From Hahella sp. HN01 (GTDB lineage: Bacteria; Pseudomonadota; Gammaproteobacteria; Pseudomonadales; Oleiphilaceae): 64,000 bases of DNA. The position numbers were made by a program, and so were the translations under genes. Shown here piece by piece: positions 49,161 to 58,431 of the stretch; the first letter of the stretch is position 1; every line of letters begins with the position of its first letter. Where the stretch lies: contig NZ_JAHMIN010000009.1 of assembly GCF_018986435.1 (NCBI RefSeq), positions 25,962-89,961 on the forward strand, given 5' to 3'. Below the pieces are notes generated by a model. It was not told the origin of the DNA. It made no database searches and saw only the letters and a program-made list of their open reading frames with translations.

Positions 49161-50321
49161 ATGTCATTACCAAGGATGCGAGTTTATATTGCATTTTTCC
49201 TTTGCTGGGCCGTTAGCGCAGCCTGGGCGGACCAAGCTTCCCTGATTCCTTCGGCTCCGCAAATCGCAGCCTCTTCATACATCCTGATGGACGCTGAAAG
49301 CGGCGCCATTATCGTTGAGAAAAATTCTGAAGAACGCCTTCCTCCCGCCAGCTTGACCAAGATGATGACGTCTTATGTGCTGGATTACGAAGTTAATCAG
49401 GGCAACGTCAACTTCAATGACGAAGCGCCGATCAGCGTGAAAGCCTGGAAGACCGGCGGCTCTAAAATGTTCGTGCGTGAAGGCACCAGTGTTCGTCTGG
49501 GCGATCTGATCAAGGGCATTATCATTCAGTCCGGCAACGACGCCAGCGTCGCTGTTGCTGAGTTTCTCGCCGGTAGTGAAGACGCGTTTGCTTCCATGAT
49601 GAACCAGCACGCGCAGCGTCTGGGCATGAACAACACCAATTTTGAAAACGCCACGGGCCTGCCTTCGGAGAACCATTACTCCTCCGCGCATGACTTGGCG
49701 AAATTAGCGAAAGCGATTATCAACGACTTTCCTAACCAGTATCCGATCTATTCTGAAAAATACTTTACTTACAACAACATCCGTCAGCCGAATCGCAACT
49801 TGCTGCTGTGGCGCGACAAGTCCGTGGATGGTCTGAAAACCGGTCATACGGAAGAAGCGGGATACTGTCTGGTGTCTTCCGCCGTGCGCGACGGCATGCG
49901 TCTGATCAGTGTGGTGATGGGCACCAAGAGCGAAGAAGCCCGCGCTCGCGAGACGCTGAAGCTGCTGAACTATGGTTTCCGTTATTTTGAAACTCATAAG
50001 CTGTACTCCGCTGGACAAAAACTGGTGGACAGCGACATTTGGGCCGGCTCCGCCGATACAGTTCCGCTTGGCCTGAGCAAGGAAATTGTGGTGACTATCC
50101 CACGCGGCAAGAAAGACGCGCTGGAAGCCACTGTCGATATCGACAAAGTCATCAAGGCGCCGATCGAAGTGGGCGCGGAGCTGGGCAAGCTAACTGTTAA
50201 GCTGAACGGCGAGTTGCTGCTGGAAAAGCCGGTGGTGGCCCTGGAAGCGGTTGAGGAAGCTGGCTTCTTCAAGCGTATCTGGCATGCTATCGTGCTGTTC
50301 TTTATGGGATTATTTGAATAA
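49161..50321 (+). CDS. dacC: D-alanyl-D-alanine carboxypeptidase (PBP5/6 type)
   Basis: This low-molecular-weight PBP trims pentapeptides in the periplasm. The 386-residue precursor has a signal peptide (to about AWA at 23). The serine motif is S64-L-T-K67 (PPASLTKMM), followed by SGN (IQSGNDASVA) and KTG (GLKTGHTEEAGYC). The C-terminal amphipathic helix KRIWHAIVLFFMGLFE anchors it to the inner membrane. Naming it dacA or dacC is a matter of convention. Confidence 0.94.
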   Translation: MSLPRMRVYIAFFLCWAVSAAWADQASLIPSAPQIAASSYILMDAESGAIIVEKNSEERLPPASLTKMMTSYVLDYEVNQGNVNFNDEAPISVKAWKTGGSKMFVREGTSVRLGDLIKGIIIQSGNDASVAVAEFLAGSEDAFASMMNQHAQRLGMNNTNFENATGLPSENHYSSAHDLAKLAKAIINDFPNQYPIYSEKYFTYNNIRQPNRNLLLWRDKSVDGLKTGHTEEAGYCLVSSAVRDGMRLISVVMGTKSEEARARETLKLLNYGFRYFETHKLYSAGQKLVDSDIWAGSADTVPLGLSKEIVVTIPRGKKDALEATVDIDKVIKAPIEVGAELGKLTVKLNGELLLEKPVVALEAVEEAGFFKRIWHAIVLFFMGLFE

Positions 50322-50379
50322 GCGCAAACGCCGGGACAAGGGCGAGCCAAAACGCCCTGTAAAAGCGTATAATAAGCAG

Positions 50380-50412
50380 ACCTCTGGCCGCGTGGCGACC
50401 AGAGGTTTTGTT
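50380..50412 (+). terminator. Intrinsic terminator of dacC
   Basis: ACCTCTGG (50380-50387) pairs with CCAGAGGT (50399-50406), and CGC/GCG pairs within the loop, followed by TTTTGTTCATTTTT. It lies about 60 bases after the dacC stop. A perfect TATAAT at 50368-50373 stands just before it but lacks a -35 match. Confidence 0.75.
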
Positions 50413-50459
50413 CATTTTTAACCCAGGCGGTTGTCTTGGTTGCTGTTAAAGGTGCTCTC

Positions 50460-50735
50460 ATGACCGATAGCCAAAAAGAGGCTCCCAAAATTGAATTTCC
50501 CTGCGATTATCCGTTGAAAGTCATCGGTGTGGCGGGGCCTGATTTTCAGGAAACCGTGGCGACAATTGTACGCGCCCATGCGCCTGAGTTTGACGCGTCT
50601 TCGATTGACGTGCTCGATAGCCGCAACGGTAAATATCTTTCCTTGCGTTTCAGTATTCAGGCTCAGAGCGAAGAGCATATTCGTCGTCTGTTTCTGGACC
50701 TGAAAGCGCATAGCGCTGTGCAAATGGTGCTGTAA
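50460..50735 (+). CDS. ybeD: YbeD/DUF493 family protein
   Basis: The 91-residue protein (ATG at 50460) has the DUF493 ferredoxin-like/ACT-resembling pattern: FPCDYPLKVIGVAGPDF, then SSRNGKYLSL-like YLSLRFSIQAQSEEHI and a C-terminal VQMVL. The family is conserved between dacA and lipB in many gammaproteobacteria; function is unestablished, an allosteric ligand-binding role has been proposed from structure. lipB follows closely. Confidence 0.9.
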   Translation: MTDSQKEAPKIEFPCDYPLKVIGVAGPDFQETVATIVRAHAPEFDASSIDVLDSRNGKYLSLRFSIQAQSEEHIRRLFLDLKAHSAVQMVL

Positions 50736-50762
50736 GTCGTGACGCAGCAGGACTCTGTTGAG

Positions 50763-51431
50763 ATGGAAGCTGTGGCGTTGACGCAAACGCTGATCGTGCG
50801 ACGTTTTAGTCTGATGCCTTATGAGCCGGTGTGGCGGGCGATGCAGGACTTTACGCAACAGCGTGACGCTGAGACCACTGATGAAGTCTGGTTGTTGCAG
50901 CACGAATCTGTTTTCACCCAGGGACAGGCTGGCGACGCTGAGCATGTGTTGTTTCCCGGCGATATTCCAGTCGTGCAGGTGGATCGCGGCGGTCAGGTGA
51001 CCTATCACGGTCCCGGCCAACTAATGGTGTATTTACTTTTAGATCTGCGGCGTCTCAAAATGGGCGCCCGAGATCTGGTGACAATGATCGAAAACACGCT
51101 GGTGGATACGCTGGCGGGATACGGTATCGAAGCCCATGCCCGCAAAGATGCGCCCGGCGTGTATGTGGGCGACGCTAAAATAGCGTCCCTGGGGTTGAGA
51201 ATTCGGCGCGGTTCCTCATTCCATGGTCTGGCCTTGAATGTGGATATGGATCTGGAGCCCTTTTTGCGCATTAATCCCTGCGGCTATCAGGGATTGCGAA
51301 TGACGCAGATAAAAGAATTCGTACCGGATGTGAGCTGGGCATCAGCCGCCGATGCGTGGCTGAGCCAATTTGTCCGCGCAGCGGGCTTCCAATCAGTTGT
51401 AGAGCAGAGAGGGTTACCCGGAGATGAGTGA
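50763..51431 (+). CDS. lipB: LipB, octanoyltransferase
   Basis: LipB moves octanoate from acyl-carrier protein to lipoyl domains. I chose the ATG at 50763 (222 residues, AGGA upstream), since a GTG at 50739 gives an unusually long N-terminus. The substrate motif [19 protein letters not shown] is clear, and the lysine in [13 protein letters not shown] is the catalytic lysine. The 3' end overlaps lipA by eight bases. Confidence 0.95.
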   Translation: MEAVALTQTLIVRRFSLMPYEPVWRAMQDFTQQRDAETTDEVWLLQHESVFTQGQAGDAEHVLFPGDIPVVQVDRGGQVTYHGPGQLMVYLLLDLRRLKMGARDLVTMIENTLVDTLAGYGIEAHARKDAPGVYVGDAKIASLGLRIRRGSSFHGLALNVDMDLEPFLRINPCGYQGLRMTQIKEFVPDVSWASAADAWLSQFVRAAGFQSVVEQRGLPGDE

Positions 51432-52422
51432 AACCAACGTACAAGGTTCTCTGGCTGAGACGCCGAAAGCGGCGGTCAAGCGGGTGGAGCAGGGCGTTAA
51501 GCTGCGCGGTTACGACAAAGTATCCCGCAATCCCGTCAAGATTATCGCTACTGACGCTGTGCCCAGAAAACCGGACTGGATTCGGGTGCGCCTGTCCTCT
51601 TCCCCCAGTGTGGAAGCCATCAAGCAAAAGCTGCGCAAGCTGAACCTGCATTCTGTCTGCGAAGAGGCGTCCTGCCCTAACCTGAGCGAGTGCTTCAGCC
51701 ATGGCACCGCTACTTTCATGATCATGGGCGACATCTGTACGCGCCGTTGTCCTTTCTGTGACGTGGCCCATGGCCGTCCTAACGCGCTGGACGAAAACGA
51801 GCCGACGCATCTGGCGCAAGCCATCGCTGAAATGAACCTTAAGTACGTGGTCATCACTTCGGTGGACCGTGACGATCTGCGCGACGGCGGCGCAGGGCAC
51901 TTCGCCAAGTGCATCAGCGAATCCCGCAAATACAGCCCAAATCTGAAAATCGAAGTGCTGGTGCCTGACTTCCGCGGTCGCATGGACGTAGCGCTGGATA
52001 TTCTGCGCGAGTCTCCGCCTGACGTTTTCAACCATAACCTGGAGACGGTGCCCCGCTTGTACAAGCAGGCGCGCCCCGGCGCTGATTACGCCTGGTCTCT
52101 GCTGTTGTTGAAACGCTTCAAAGAAGCGGCGCCGGACGTGCCGACCAAATCCGGTCTGATGCTGGGTATTGGCGAAGAAATTGAAGAAGTTAAGCAGGTC
52201 ATGAGAGATCTGCGCGCGCACAATACCGATATGCTGACCCTGGGCCAGTATCTGGCTCCTTCCAAAGACCACCTGCCGGTCGTGCGTTTCGTGCACCCTG
52301 ATGAGTTCAAGGAACTGGCGGATTACGGTTACGAAATCGGCTTTAAGCAGGTGGCGAGCGGCCCGTTGGTGAGATCTTCCTATCACGCGGACAAGCAGGC
52401 CGCCGGCGAGAGCATCTCCTGA
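51424..52422 (+). CDS. lipA: LipA, lipoyl synthase (radical SAM)
   Basis: LipA inserts two sulfurs into octanoyl domains. The 332-residue protein binds two iron-sulfur clusters: the auxiliary one through [12 protein letters not shown] and the radical SAM one through CTRRCPFC. The conserved RSSYHAD near the C-terminus provides the serine ligand. Translationally coupled to lipB. Confidence 0.97.
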   Translation: MSETNVQGSLAETPKAAVKRVEQGVKLRGYDKVSRNPVKIIATDAVPRKPDWIRVRLSSSPSVEAIKQKLRKLNLHSVCEEASCPNLSECFSHGTATFMIMGDICTRRCPFCDVAHGRPNALDENEPTHLAQAIAEMNLKYVVITSVDRDDLRDGGAGHFAKCISESRKYSPNLKIEVLVPDFRGRMDVALDILRESPPDVFNHNLETVPRLYKQARPGADYAWSLLLLKRFKEAAPDVPTKSGLMLGIGEEIEEVKQVMRDLRAHNTDMLTLGQYLAPSKDHLPVVRFVHPDEFKELADYGYEIGFKQVASGPLVRSSYHADKQAAGESIS

Positions 52423-52455
52423 CGCGAAACTTTTAAAGGGAATATTGAATGCGGC

Positions 52456-53874
52456 ATGAGTGATAAACCAAACGCCAAGAACAATGCCCGGGAGGTTGAC
52501 CGTATCAAGACAGGAAGCTTTGAACGACGCCTCAGCCTGACGCGGGCGGGTTTGGTCGCGGGATCGCGGTTGGCGGGTAATATGGCCGCCAATCTGTTCA
52601 AGTCCCGTGAAAAACGTGAGGAAAGCCGTCGCGAAGCGCTGTCCCGTCAGGCTCAGTATCTGGTGGAGGAGCTGGGACAGCTCAAAGGCAGCGTCGTTAA
52701 AATCGGCCAGGTGATGGCGTTGTATGGGGAACACTTCCTGCCTGTGGAAGTGACCGAGGCCCTGCATACTCTGGAAGACCGCACTACCGCTCTGGGATGG
52801 AGCAAGATTCATCAAGTCCTGTTACAGGAGCTGGGCGCGGATAAGCTCAAGGAGCTGGATATCCAGCATGAGCCCATCGGCGCCGCCTCGCTGGGGCAGG
52901 TGCATCGGGCGCGGCGCAAGTCCGACGGCCGAGAGCTATGTCTTAAGATTCAATACCCTGGTGTTGCGGAAGCGGTGGATTCGGATCTGGATTCCGTCGC
53001 CCGCTTGTTGAAAGTCGCCCGCATGGTGTCCTTTGGCCCTGACTTCGACGAGTGGCTGGAAGAAGTCCGCGTCATGATGCACCGGGAAGTGAATTACAGT
53101 CTTGAGCTGGAAACCACCCGCCGTTTCGGCGAGATGCTCAAAGATGACGACCGCTTTGTGGTTCCTGAGGTTTTCCCCGAATACTCCACGTCCCATGTCA
53201 TGGCCACTTCCTATGAGCCGGGTCTGGGCGTCACCCATGCGCAGGTGCAGGAATTGTCTCTGGCGCGGCGCAACCATCTGGCGCAGGCGGCTTTGGAATT
53301 ATTCTTCCGCGAGCTGTTTGTCTGGGGCGAGTTGCAGACCGATCCCAACTTTGGCAACTACCGCATTCGTCTCGGCGCCAACCCGGGCGAGCCGGACCGC
53401 ATAGTGCTGTTGGATTTCGGAGCCGTACAGAAATACCCTGACTCTTTTATCCGCCCCGTGTGCGACATGATCCGAGCCTCCTATGAGCGAGACCTTGAAC
53501 GGGTGATCGAGGGCGCGGTGAAACTGCGTTTCATGCGTCGCGATTGGCCGGTCAGCGTACTGGATGAATTTGGTAAAGTCTGCATGGCGGTGCTGGAGCC
53601 GTTGGCGGCGGAGGCGGAGGACGTACCTGACTTCGCCCTGAACGCGGACAACGAATACTGCTGGCGACGCAGCGATCTGCCGACGCGTATCGCCAAACGC
53701 GCCGCGAAATCGGCGATTAATCGTTATTTCCAGATTCCGCCGAAGGAATTTGTCTTCCTCAATCGCAAGCTGGTGGGAGTTTACACCTTTGTCTCCGTGC
53801 TGGATGCGGAGTTCAACGGCAGCGCCATTCTCGAACGCTATCTCTATCCGCATACCGCCGCGCAAGGGGTATGA
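52456..53874 (+). CDS. ABC1/UbiB family atypical kinase
   Basis: The 472-residue protein has the ABC1 (ADCK/COQ8) signatures: KxGQ (82-85, VVKIGQVM), the alanine-rich loop IGAASLGQVH (about 141-150), the nucleotide lysine K164 in LCLKIQYPG, the QTDPNFGNY catalytic loop and the LLDFGAV metal motif. Family members affect quinone synthesis or lipid metabolism. It lacks the C-terminal membrane helices of UbiB, so it is a soluble paralogue. It lies 33 bases after lipA, possibly in the same transcript. Confidence 0.87.
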   Translation: MSDKPNAKNNAREVDRIKTGSFERRLSLTRAGLVAGSRLAGNMAANLFKSREKREESRREALSRQAQYLVEELGQLKGSVVKIGQVMALYGEHFLPVEVTEALHTLEDRTTALGWSKIHQVLLQELGADKLKELDIQHEPIGAASLGQVHRARRKSDGRELCLKIQYPGVAEAVDSDLDSVARLLKVARMVSFGPDFDEWLEEVRVMMHREVNYSLELETTRRFGEMLKDDDRFVVPEVFPEYSTSHVMATSYEPGLGVTHAQVQELSLARRNHLAQAALELFFRELFVWGELQTDPNFGNYRIRLGANPGEPDRIVLLDFGAVQKYPDSFIRPVCDMIRASYERDLERVIEGAVKLRFMRRDWPVSVLDEFGKVCMAVLEPLAAEAEDVPDFALNADNEYCWRRSDLPTRIAKRAAKSAINRYFQIPPKEFVFLNRKLVGVYTFVSVLDAEFNGSAILERYLYPHTAAQGV

Positions 53875-53907
53875 ACCTCAACTCTATTCAGTTCAGAGCC
53901 AGGGCGT

Positions 53908-53954
53908 AAAAAAGGCCCCCGCGTCGTCCACCCTGAAAATAGAACGCGGGAGCC
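53908..53954 (-). terminator. Intrinsic terminator of the chemosensory operon
   Basis: On the - strand GGCTCCCGCGT (53954-53944) pairs with ACGCGGGGGCC (53924-53914), 11 pairs with one wobble, followed directly by six T. It lies 10 bases beyond the last chemosensory gene and is the best intrinsic terminator in the window. It may also slow transcripts from the + strand, although there no T-run follows. Confidence 0.85.
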
Positions 53955-53964
53955 GGGAAGCGCT

Positions 53965-54456
53965 TCACGCCGTCAGGCGCAAATGTTTAATGAAGTATGA
54001 GTTAGCGGTGCTGACGAAGCCTTTGGAGCACAGCAAATCCGGGTGCACGATAGGAATGGATTGGCCGTCGTGGACAAAGCCGGAGATCAGCGCCTCCCGC
54101 CACAATGGACGCTCGTTGGCGTCAAATGCTTCAAACTGGCCGTCGGTGATCTCTACTTTCACTGGCGCGTTACGGGTTTCCAGCGCGATATAGCCGTTTT
54201 CCTGGTTGGCGGCGGCGCGCAGCACCACTACATTGACGTGCTCGTTGCTATTGCCGGGACGCAGACGAAACACCGGCACCACATGCCCCATCCACTCCAC
54301 CACATGCGAGCAGCTCGGCGCAGAAGTAGGCAAATCCTGCACTTCCACATCCTGCAGATATTCGCAAAGCGTATCGGCGACAAAGGCGATGCTTTGGCGC
54401 TCGCCGGCGTCAGCTAACCAAACGAACATTTTGAAATTGGAATTGGGGGAGTTCAT
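53965..54456 (-). CDS. Small CheW-like protein (last gene of the chemosensory operon)
   Basis: The 163-residue product starts at the ATG at 54456 (AGAAGG nine bases upstream; a TTG at 54474 is possible). It shows a degenerate CheW-fold pattern: VVEWMGHVVPVFRLRPG, then NVVVLRAA and a closing hydrophobic strand HDGQSIPIVHPDLL. It may act as an adaptor or regulator of the kinase. It overlaps the preceding gene by 47 bases. The CheW assignment is by pattern, not by strong motif. Confidence 0.65.
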   Translation of the reverse strand: MNSPNSNFKMFVWLADAGERQSIAFVADTLCEYLQDVEVQDLPTSAPSCSHVVEWMGHVVPVFRLRPGNSNEHVNVVVLRAAANQENGYIALETRNAPVKVEITDGQFEAFDANERPLWREALISGFVHDGQSIPIVHPDLLCSKGFVSTANSYFIKHLRLTA

Positions 54457-54895
54457 AGCGTAATGCCTTCTCAAAGTATTCGATCAGTTGATGGGCGCTG
54501 GTGTAGCACTCCCAGCCGGTATTGTGGCGCAGGACGCCTTCGATCGGACTGGAGCCGACCATGAAGTCCGGCAGGCGACGCGGCCGGTGGTTGGCGCGCA
54601 GCTTATAAATAGCGCGGCAGGACAGCGCCAATGCCGGTTCGGTCCCGCTTTCGGGGCTGCATATCAACGCGGCGCGGGAATCGCCGCCTTGCAGCCCGGG
54701 CTGGGGAATGAACCCTTCGCGAAATCCGTAGACGGGATACAGCTCCCCGTTAAAACGGATACATGGAATGTGTTCTATATCCAGCACTTCTTCCTTTCCC
54801 GCCAGATAGAGAATGTCGCTGGCGGGCAGGTACAAGGTCCTGCCCGCGACGACCAATGAGTAATACGCGGTTAAGCTCGACTTTTCTCCAATCAT
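54410..54895 (-). CDS. Small CheW-like protein
   Basis: The 161-residue product begins MIGEKSSLTAYYSLVVAGRTLYLPASDILYL, like the first CheW strands, and continues with IPCIRFNGELYPVYGF, resembling the CheW segment that follows the receptor-binding turn. The ATG at 54895 overlaps the kinase stop (ATGA), indicating coupled synthesis. The protein probably binds the kinase or receptor; it is paired with a second similar protein downstream. Confidence 0.65.
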   Translation of the reverse strand: MIGEKSSLTAYYSLVVAGRTLYLPASDILYLAGKEEVLDIEHIPCIRFNGELYPVYGFREGFIPQPGLQGGDSRAALICSPESGTEPALALSCRAIYKLRANHRPRRLPDFMVGSSPIEGVLRHNTGWECYTSAHQLIEYFEKALRYELPQFQFQNVRLVS

Positions 54896-57330
54896 GTCAG
54901 CAACTCCCTGATGGTATCCATGAGCTCGTTGTCGTTGTAGGGTTTCGTGGCGTAAGCCGTCACCCCGGCCTTGTGGGCCAGACTACGATGTTTTTCGTGG
55001 CTGCGTGAGGTCAGCATAACCACAGGCATGTTGGCCCAGTCCTGCTGCTGACGCAGGTGTCGGGTCAACTCCAGTCCGTCCATGCGCGGCATTTCCATAT
55101 CCACCAGCAACAGGTTGGGGGTGATGTGCCGCAGTTTCTCGACTGCGTCGAGGCCATCGCTGGCGGTGACGACTTCAAATCCACAGTCCTGCAGCAGCTG
55201 CTTCAGGGTGCTGCGGACGCTGAGGGAGTCGTCCACCACCAGAATTTTCGGGGAATCCACCTGGCTCTCGGTGATGATATGAGCGGTTTGATAAGCCTGT
55301 TTGGATTGATTCTGTTGCAACAGATCCGACAGGTTCAGCACCGGCACCAGCGAGCCGTCGCCCAGGATGGTCAGGCCGAAGACGCCGCGCAGACCGGGGA
55401 TCAGTTTGCCCGGCGTCCGCACGACCAGTTGCTCGCCGGTGAGCAGCATGTCCACGGCGATAGCCACGGTGCGCTCGTTGAGCTCGGCGATTACCACCGG
55501 CTTGCCGGCGCCCTGTGGCGCAGGCTGTCCGTACAGACGCTGCGCCAGATCGATATAAGGGTAAAGCTGGCCGTCATATTCCAGGTAGGGCTTGCCGGCC
55601 ACTTCTTCCAGTTCGCCGGTGTGAGTCGGCAGAATTTGCTTCAGCACGGCGGTGGGCAGAGCGAAGCGTTGCGCGCCCACCAGCACCAGCAACATGTACT
55701 GGGTGATTTCTTTCACCGGCACCCGGATCAGCAGACGGCAGCCGCCTTCGCTATCGAAGCTGAAGCGAACTGTGCCGCCGAGCAGTTCAACCTGGCTGCG
55801 TACGGCGTCCATGCCAATGCCGCGACCGGACAACTGAGTGGCTTTGTCTTTGGTGCTGAAGCCCGGAAGCCAGACCAGCTGCGCCAGAGACTGATTGTCC
55901 GGGCGTCCGCCATCGGCGGGCAACAGGCCACGTTGCTTGGCCTTTTCATAGATGCTGTCGAAATTGAGACCGCGACCGTCGTCGCTCAGGCTGATCTCCA
56001 GAAAACGTCCGTCCTGGCGATAGTTCAGACTGATTGAGCCCTGTCCGGATTTTCCGGCGTTGAGACGGCTTTGTTCGTCTTCGATGCCGTGGTCGACGGC
56101 GTTGCGCAATAGGTGCATTAGCGGGTCGGCCAGTTTCTCCACCAACTCCCGGTCCACCTGAATGTCTTCGCCGACAATGGTCAGGTCGGCCAGTTTGCCG
56201 GCGGCGCGACAGGCTTGACGCACGCAGCGCTGCAGACGGCCGCTCAGTACTTGCGCGGCGACCCGTTGGCGCGACAGCAATTGGTGCTGCAAGGTATCGA
56301 TATGACGGTGTTGCTGGCGCATCAACGCATCCATCATCGCCAGTTGGTCCTGTAGCTTCTGGTTCAACTCGCGTACGTCGGCGATCGCTTCGAACAGCTG
56401 GTGGGAGCAGCGATGCATGTCATCGTAGCGGTCCATTTCCAGCGGGTCGAGATCCTGCGCATGTTCGCTGTCCGGGCGCAGTTTGCGCGCCATGCTGCGG
56501 CTGTCGATCAGGCCTTCCAGCTCCAGGCGGGTTTCGTTCAAGCGGGTGTCGTGGCCTTTCAGATCAAAGCCGGTGAGCTGCACGCGCTTGTACAGTTCCT
56601 GCGCCTGTACGGTGTTGATGCTCATCTCTTCCGCCAACTGCAGCAACTGCTCCAGACCGGCGTTGTCCTGAGGCGCCGCAAACTGTTGCTGAGCGGGAGC
56701 GGCGGAGGCTTCTTCCTGTGCGGGCGTCGCCGGTGCACGTTCCGCAGCGTTGTCGCGGGAGGGCAGCGCCACTACTTTGTCGTCCGCCGGGGTGGCTTCG
56801 ATATTAGTGTCTGCATGATGCTCCTGCATCGCCGCCCAGGCGGCTTCGGCTTTCTCTGGGGAGCGCCAGTGCACCAGCGCGTTGAGCAGGGGAAGGGCGT
56901 CTTCCGGCGGTTGATCGCGTCCCAGCAGATGGTCGATCATGCTGCTGACGCAATCCGCGGCGCTGAGCAGCATGTCTTTCATCTCTAGGCTCCACTCCGC
57001 CTTGCCGTCCGCCAGGGCTTCAAAGATCTCCTCCATGGCGTGGCTGATATTGGCGACGCCTTTGATGCCGATCAGGTTGGCGGCGCCTTTCAAGGTATGG
57101 CTGGCGCGCTGGGCCTGCTGCAGGAAGGCTTTCTTGTCAGACAGATCGCCATGCAGGGAGGACAGCGCATGGAACAGCGCATGAGTATGGTTGGGTGAAT
57201 CCAGCAAAAACGCCTGGAATACCTCCTGATTGGCGCCGTCAGACGGAACCAGGGAAATATCGTCAGGCGTTAACACGGCGTCTTCCACGGCTTCGTCCAT
57301 AAACTCGTCGTCGCTGAGCTGGAAGTCCAC
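54892..57330 (-). CDS. CheA-type hybrid histidine kinase, C-terminal portion (downstream of in-frame TAG)
   Basis: The 812-residue frame contains an Hpt domain (phospho-acceptor H78 in RASHTLKGAAN), an alanine/proline-rich linker, a kinase core with N-box HLLRNAVDHGIED (406-418), G-boxes SDDGRGL (449-455) and GRGIGMD (502-508), a CheW-like domain (about 540-675) and a receiver domain (D700/D701, phospho-site D744, K796). The only start is GTG at 57330, with a poor ribosome-binding site. Seventeen codons upstream in the same frame is the TAG that ends the preceding gene, and the codons between still resemble protein. It is probably the main part of a disrupted or read-through ChpA/PilL-like kinase. 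Confidence 0.85.
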   Translation of the reverse strand: MDFQLSDDEFMDEAVEDAVLTPDDISLVPSDGANQEVFQAFLLDSPNHTHALFHALSSLHGDLSDKKAFLQQAQRASHTLKGAANLIGIKGVANISHAMEEIFEALADGKAEWSLEMKDMLLSAADCVSSMIDHLLGRDQPPEDALPLLNALVHWRSPEKAEAAWAAMQEHHADTNIEATPADDKVVALPSRDNAAERAPATPAQEEASAAPAQQQFAAPQDNAGLEQLLQLAEEMSINTVQAQELYKRVQLTGFDLKGHDTRLNETRLELEGLIDSRSMARKLRPDSEHAQDLDPLEMDRYDDMHRCSHQLFEAIADVRELNQKLQDQLAMMDALMRQQHRHIDTLQHQLLSRQRVAAQVLSGRLQRCVRQACRAAGKLADLTIVGEDIQVDRELVEKLADPLMHLLRNAVDHGIEDEQSRLNAGKSGQGSISLNYRQDGRFLEISLSDDGRGLNFDSIYEKAKQRGLLPADGGRPDNQSLAQLVWLPGFSTKDKATQLSGRGIGMDAVRSQVELLGGTVRFSFDSEGGCRLLIRVPVKEITQYMLLVLVGAQRFALPTAVLKQILPTHTGELEEVAGKPYLEYDGQLYPYIDLAQRLYGQPAPQGAGKPVVIAELNERTVAIAVDMLLTGEQLVVRTPGKLIPGLRGVFGLTILGDGSLVPVLNLSDLLQQNQSKQAYQTAHIITESQVDSPKILVVDDSLSVRSTLKQLLQDCGFEVVTASDGLDAVEKLRHITPNLLLVDMEMPRMDGLELTRHLRQQQDWANMPVVMLTSRSHEKHRSLAHKAGVTAYATKPYNDNELMDTIRELLT

Positions 57331-57378
57331 CAGATTTTCCAGAATCGCTTGCTGTGTCTCTTCGTCCAGACGTTCGCC

Positions 57379-58347
57379 CTAGGTGGCGTCGTCGATAAAC
57401 TGCATCAGACACAGGCAGCTTTCTTCTGACGCGCCGCTTTGCAGATATTCATGCAGCAGGGCGGGCCACTGCTCCAGTAAGTCAGCCAGCTCCGGGTCCA
57501 CCTGATCGATGGATTGCAGGCGAATCGCCACCATATCGAAAAGCAGTTGCAGGCCGGACAATCCCAGATAGGCGCAGGTTTCGCCCAGGGTTTGCAGCAG
57601 CTCGCAATAACAATGGCGGGCTTTGATGGAATCCCGCATTTTTCCAGCCTGCTTGGCGAATTCCGGCAGCAGGGCGACAGTTTCTTCCCACAGCGAGGCC
57701 AGGATTTCCTGGTGAGATTCGGGAAGATCCGCGGGGGGAGTGAAGTCGGAGAGGTCGAATGTTATTTCCGGTTCCTCTTCCGTGACTTCCGCCACATCCA
57801 TCGCCGGCAAGGTGACGCCGAGTTCGGTCGCAATGTCGACGAAATCTTCTTCATAGACTTCCGCGACCAACTCGTCGGCGTTGTCCGTTTCGGTTTCCGT
57901 GACTTCCATCGAGGGAATGGCCTCGGCGGAGGCGGTTGTGTCCGCTACGGCGCCCTCTGGTTGCGATGCGCTATAGTCATTCCAACTTTCGGGGCCGGCG
58001 GCGTTTTGCTGCGCTTGCAGTGATAATTGTTCTTCCGCCAGGGGTTCCAGTCTGTGCAGCCAGTCGATGATGGACCAGACCTTTTTCGCCTCAACCGGGA
58101 AATTCGGCATGGTCTCATTGCTTCGCGGATCTTTGGGGCCGTCGCTGGCGATGTTCGCATACAGGCGTTGCAGGCGCGCCTGCAATTCCGGCATGGCCGC
58201 CATCTCCAAAGCGTCATTGACGTTTTCCAGAGCGGCGAAGACTAATTCCGCATCGACGGTCCGTTGCGTCGCCGCCACATCCTCCAGTTCCGCAGTAAAG
58301 GTGCGAATGAGTTCGACGGTGGGTGAAACAGGGTCTTGCTTGTGCAT
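57379..58347 (-). CDS. N-terminal portion of the CheA-type kinase (ends at in-frame TAG)
   Basis: The 322-residue product (ATG at 58347, GGATGGA upstream) has an N-terminal helical region, an acidic linker rich in Glu/Asp/Thr (about 120-205) and a helical bundle (about 210-315). The bundle aligns by pattern with an Hpt domain lacking the histidine (CELLQTLGETCAYLGLSGLQLL). FimS/Hpt-like N-terminal modules of this kind occur at the front of ChpA kinases. It lies in the same frame as the kinase portion that follows, separated only by TAG (57381-57379); together the two would encode 1151 residues. Confidence 0.7.
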   Translation of the reverse strand: MHKQDPVSPTVELIRTFTAELEDVAATQRTVDAELVFAALENVNDALEMAAMPELQARLQRLYANIASDGPKDPRSNETMPNFPVEAKKVWSIIDWLHRLEPLAEEQLSLQAQQNAAGPESWNDYSASQPEGAVADTTASAEAIPSMEVTETETDNADELVAEVYEEDFVDIATELGVTLPAMDVAEVTEEEPEITFDLSDFTPPADLPESHQEILASLWEETVALLPEFAKQAGKMRDSIKARHCYCELLQTLGETCAYLGLSGLQLLFDMVAIRLQSIDQVDPELADLLEQWPALLHEYLQSGASEESCLCLMQFIDDAT

Positions 58348-58431
58348 AGACGGAATCCATCCTGGTTAGTGGTTGCGGGCGCTTCAAGGGAAGCGCGCCA
58401 AACATCAGGTTTAAACAGCAACCTTTTCCCG

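Noticed and set aside
51271..52815. 514-residue open frame on - strand
   Set aside because: Entirely antisense to lipB end, lipA and the ABC1 kinase, all with clear motifs; composition (Gln/His/Arg-rich) is that of a shadow frame.
55057..56037. 326-residue open frame on + strand
   Set aside because: Antisense to the CheA-type kinase; shadow of a high-G+C coding region.
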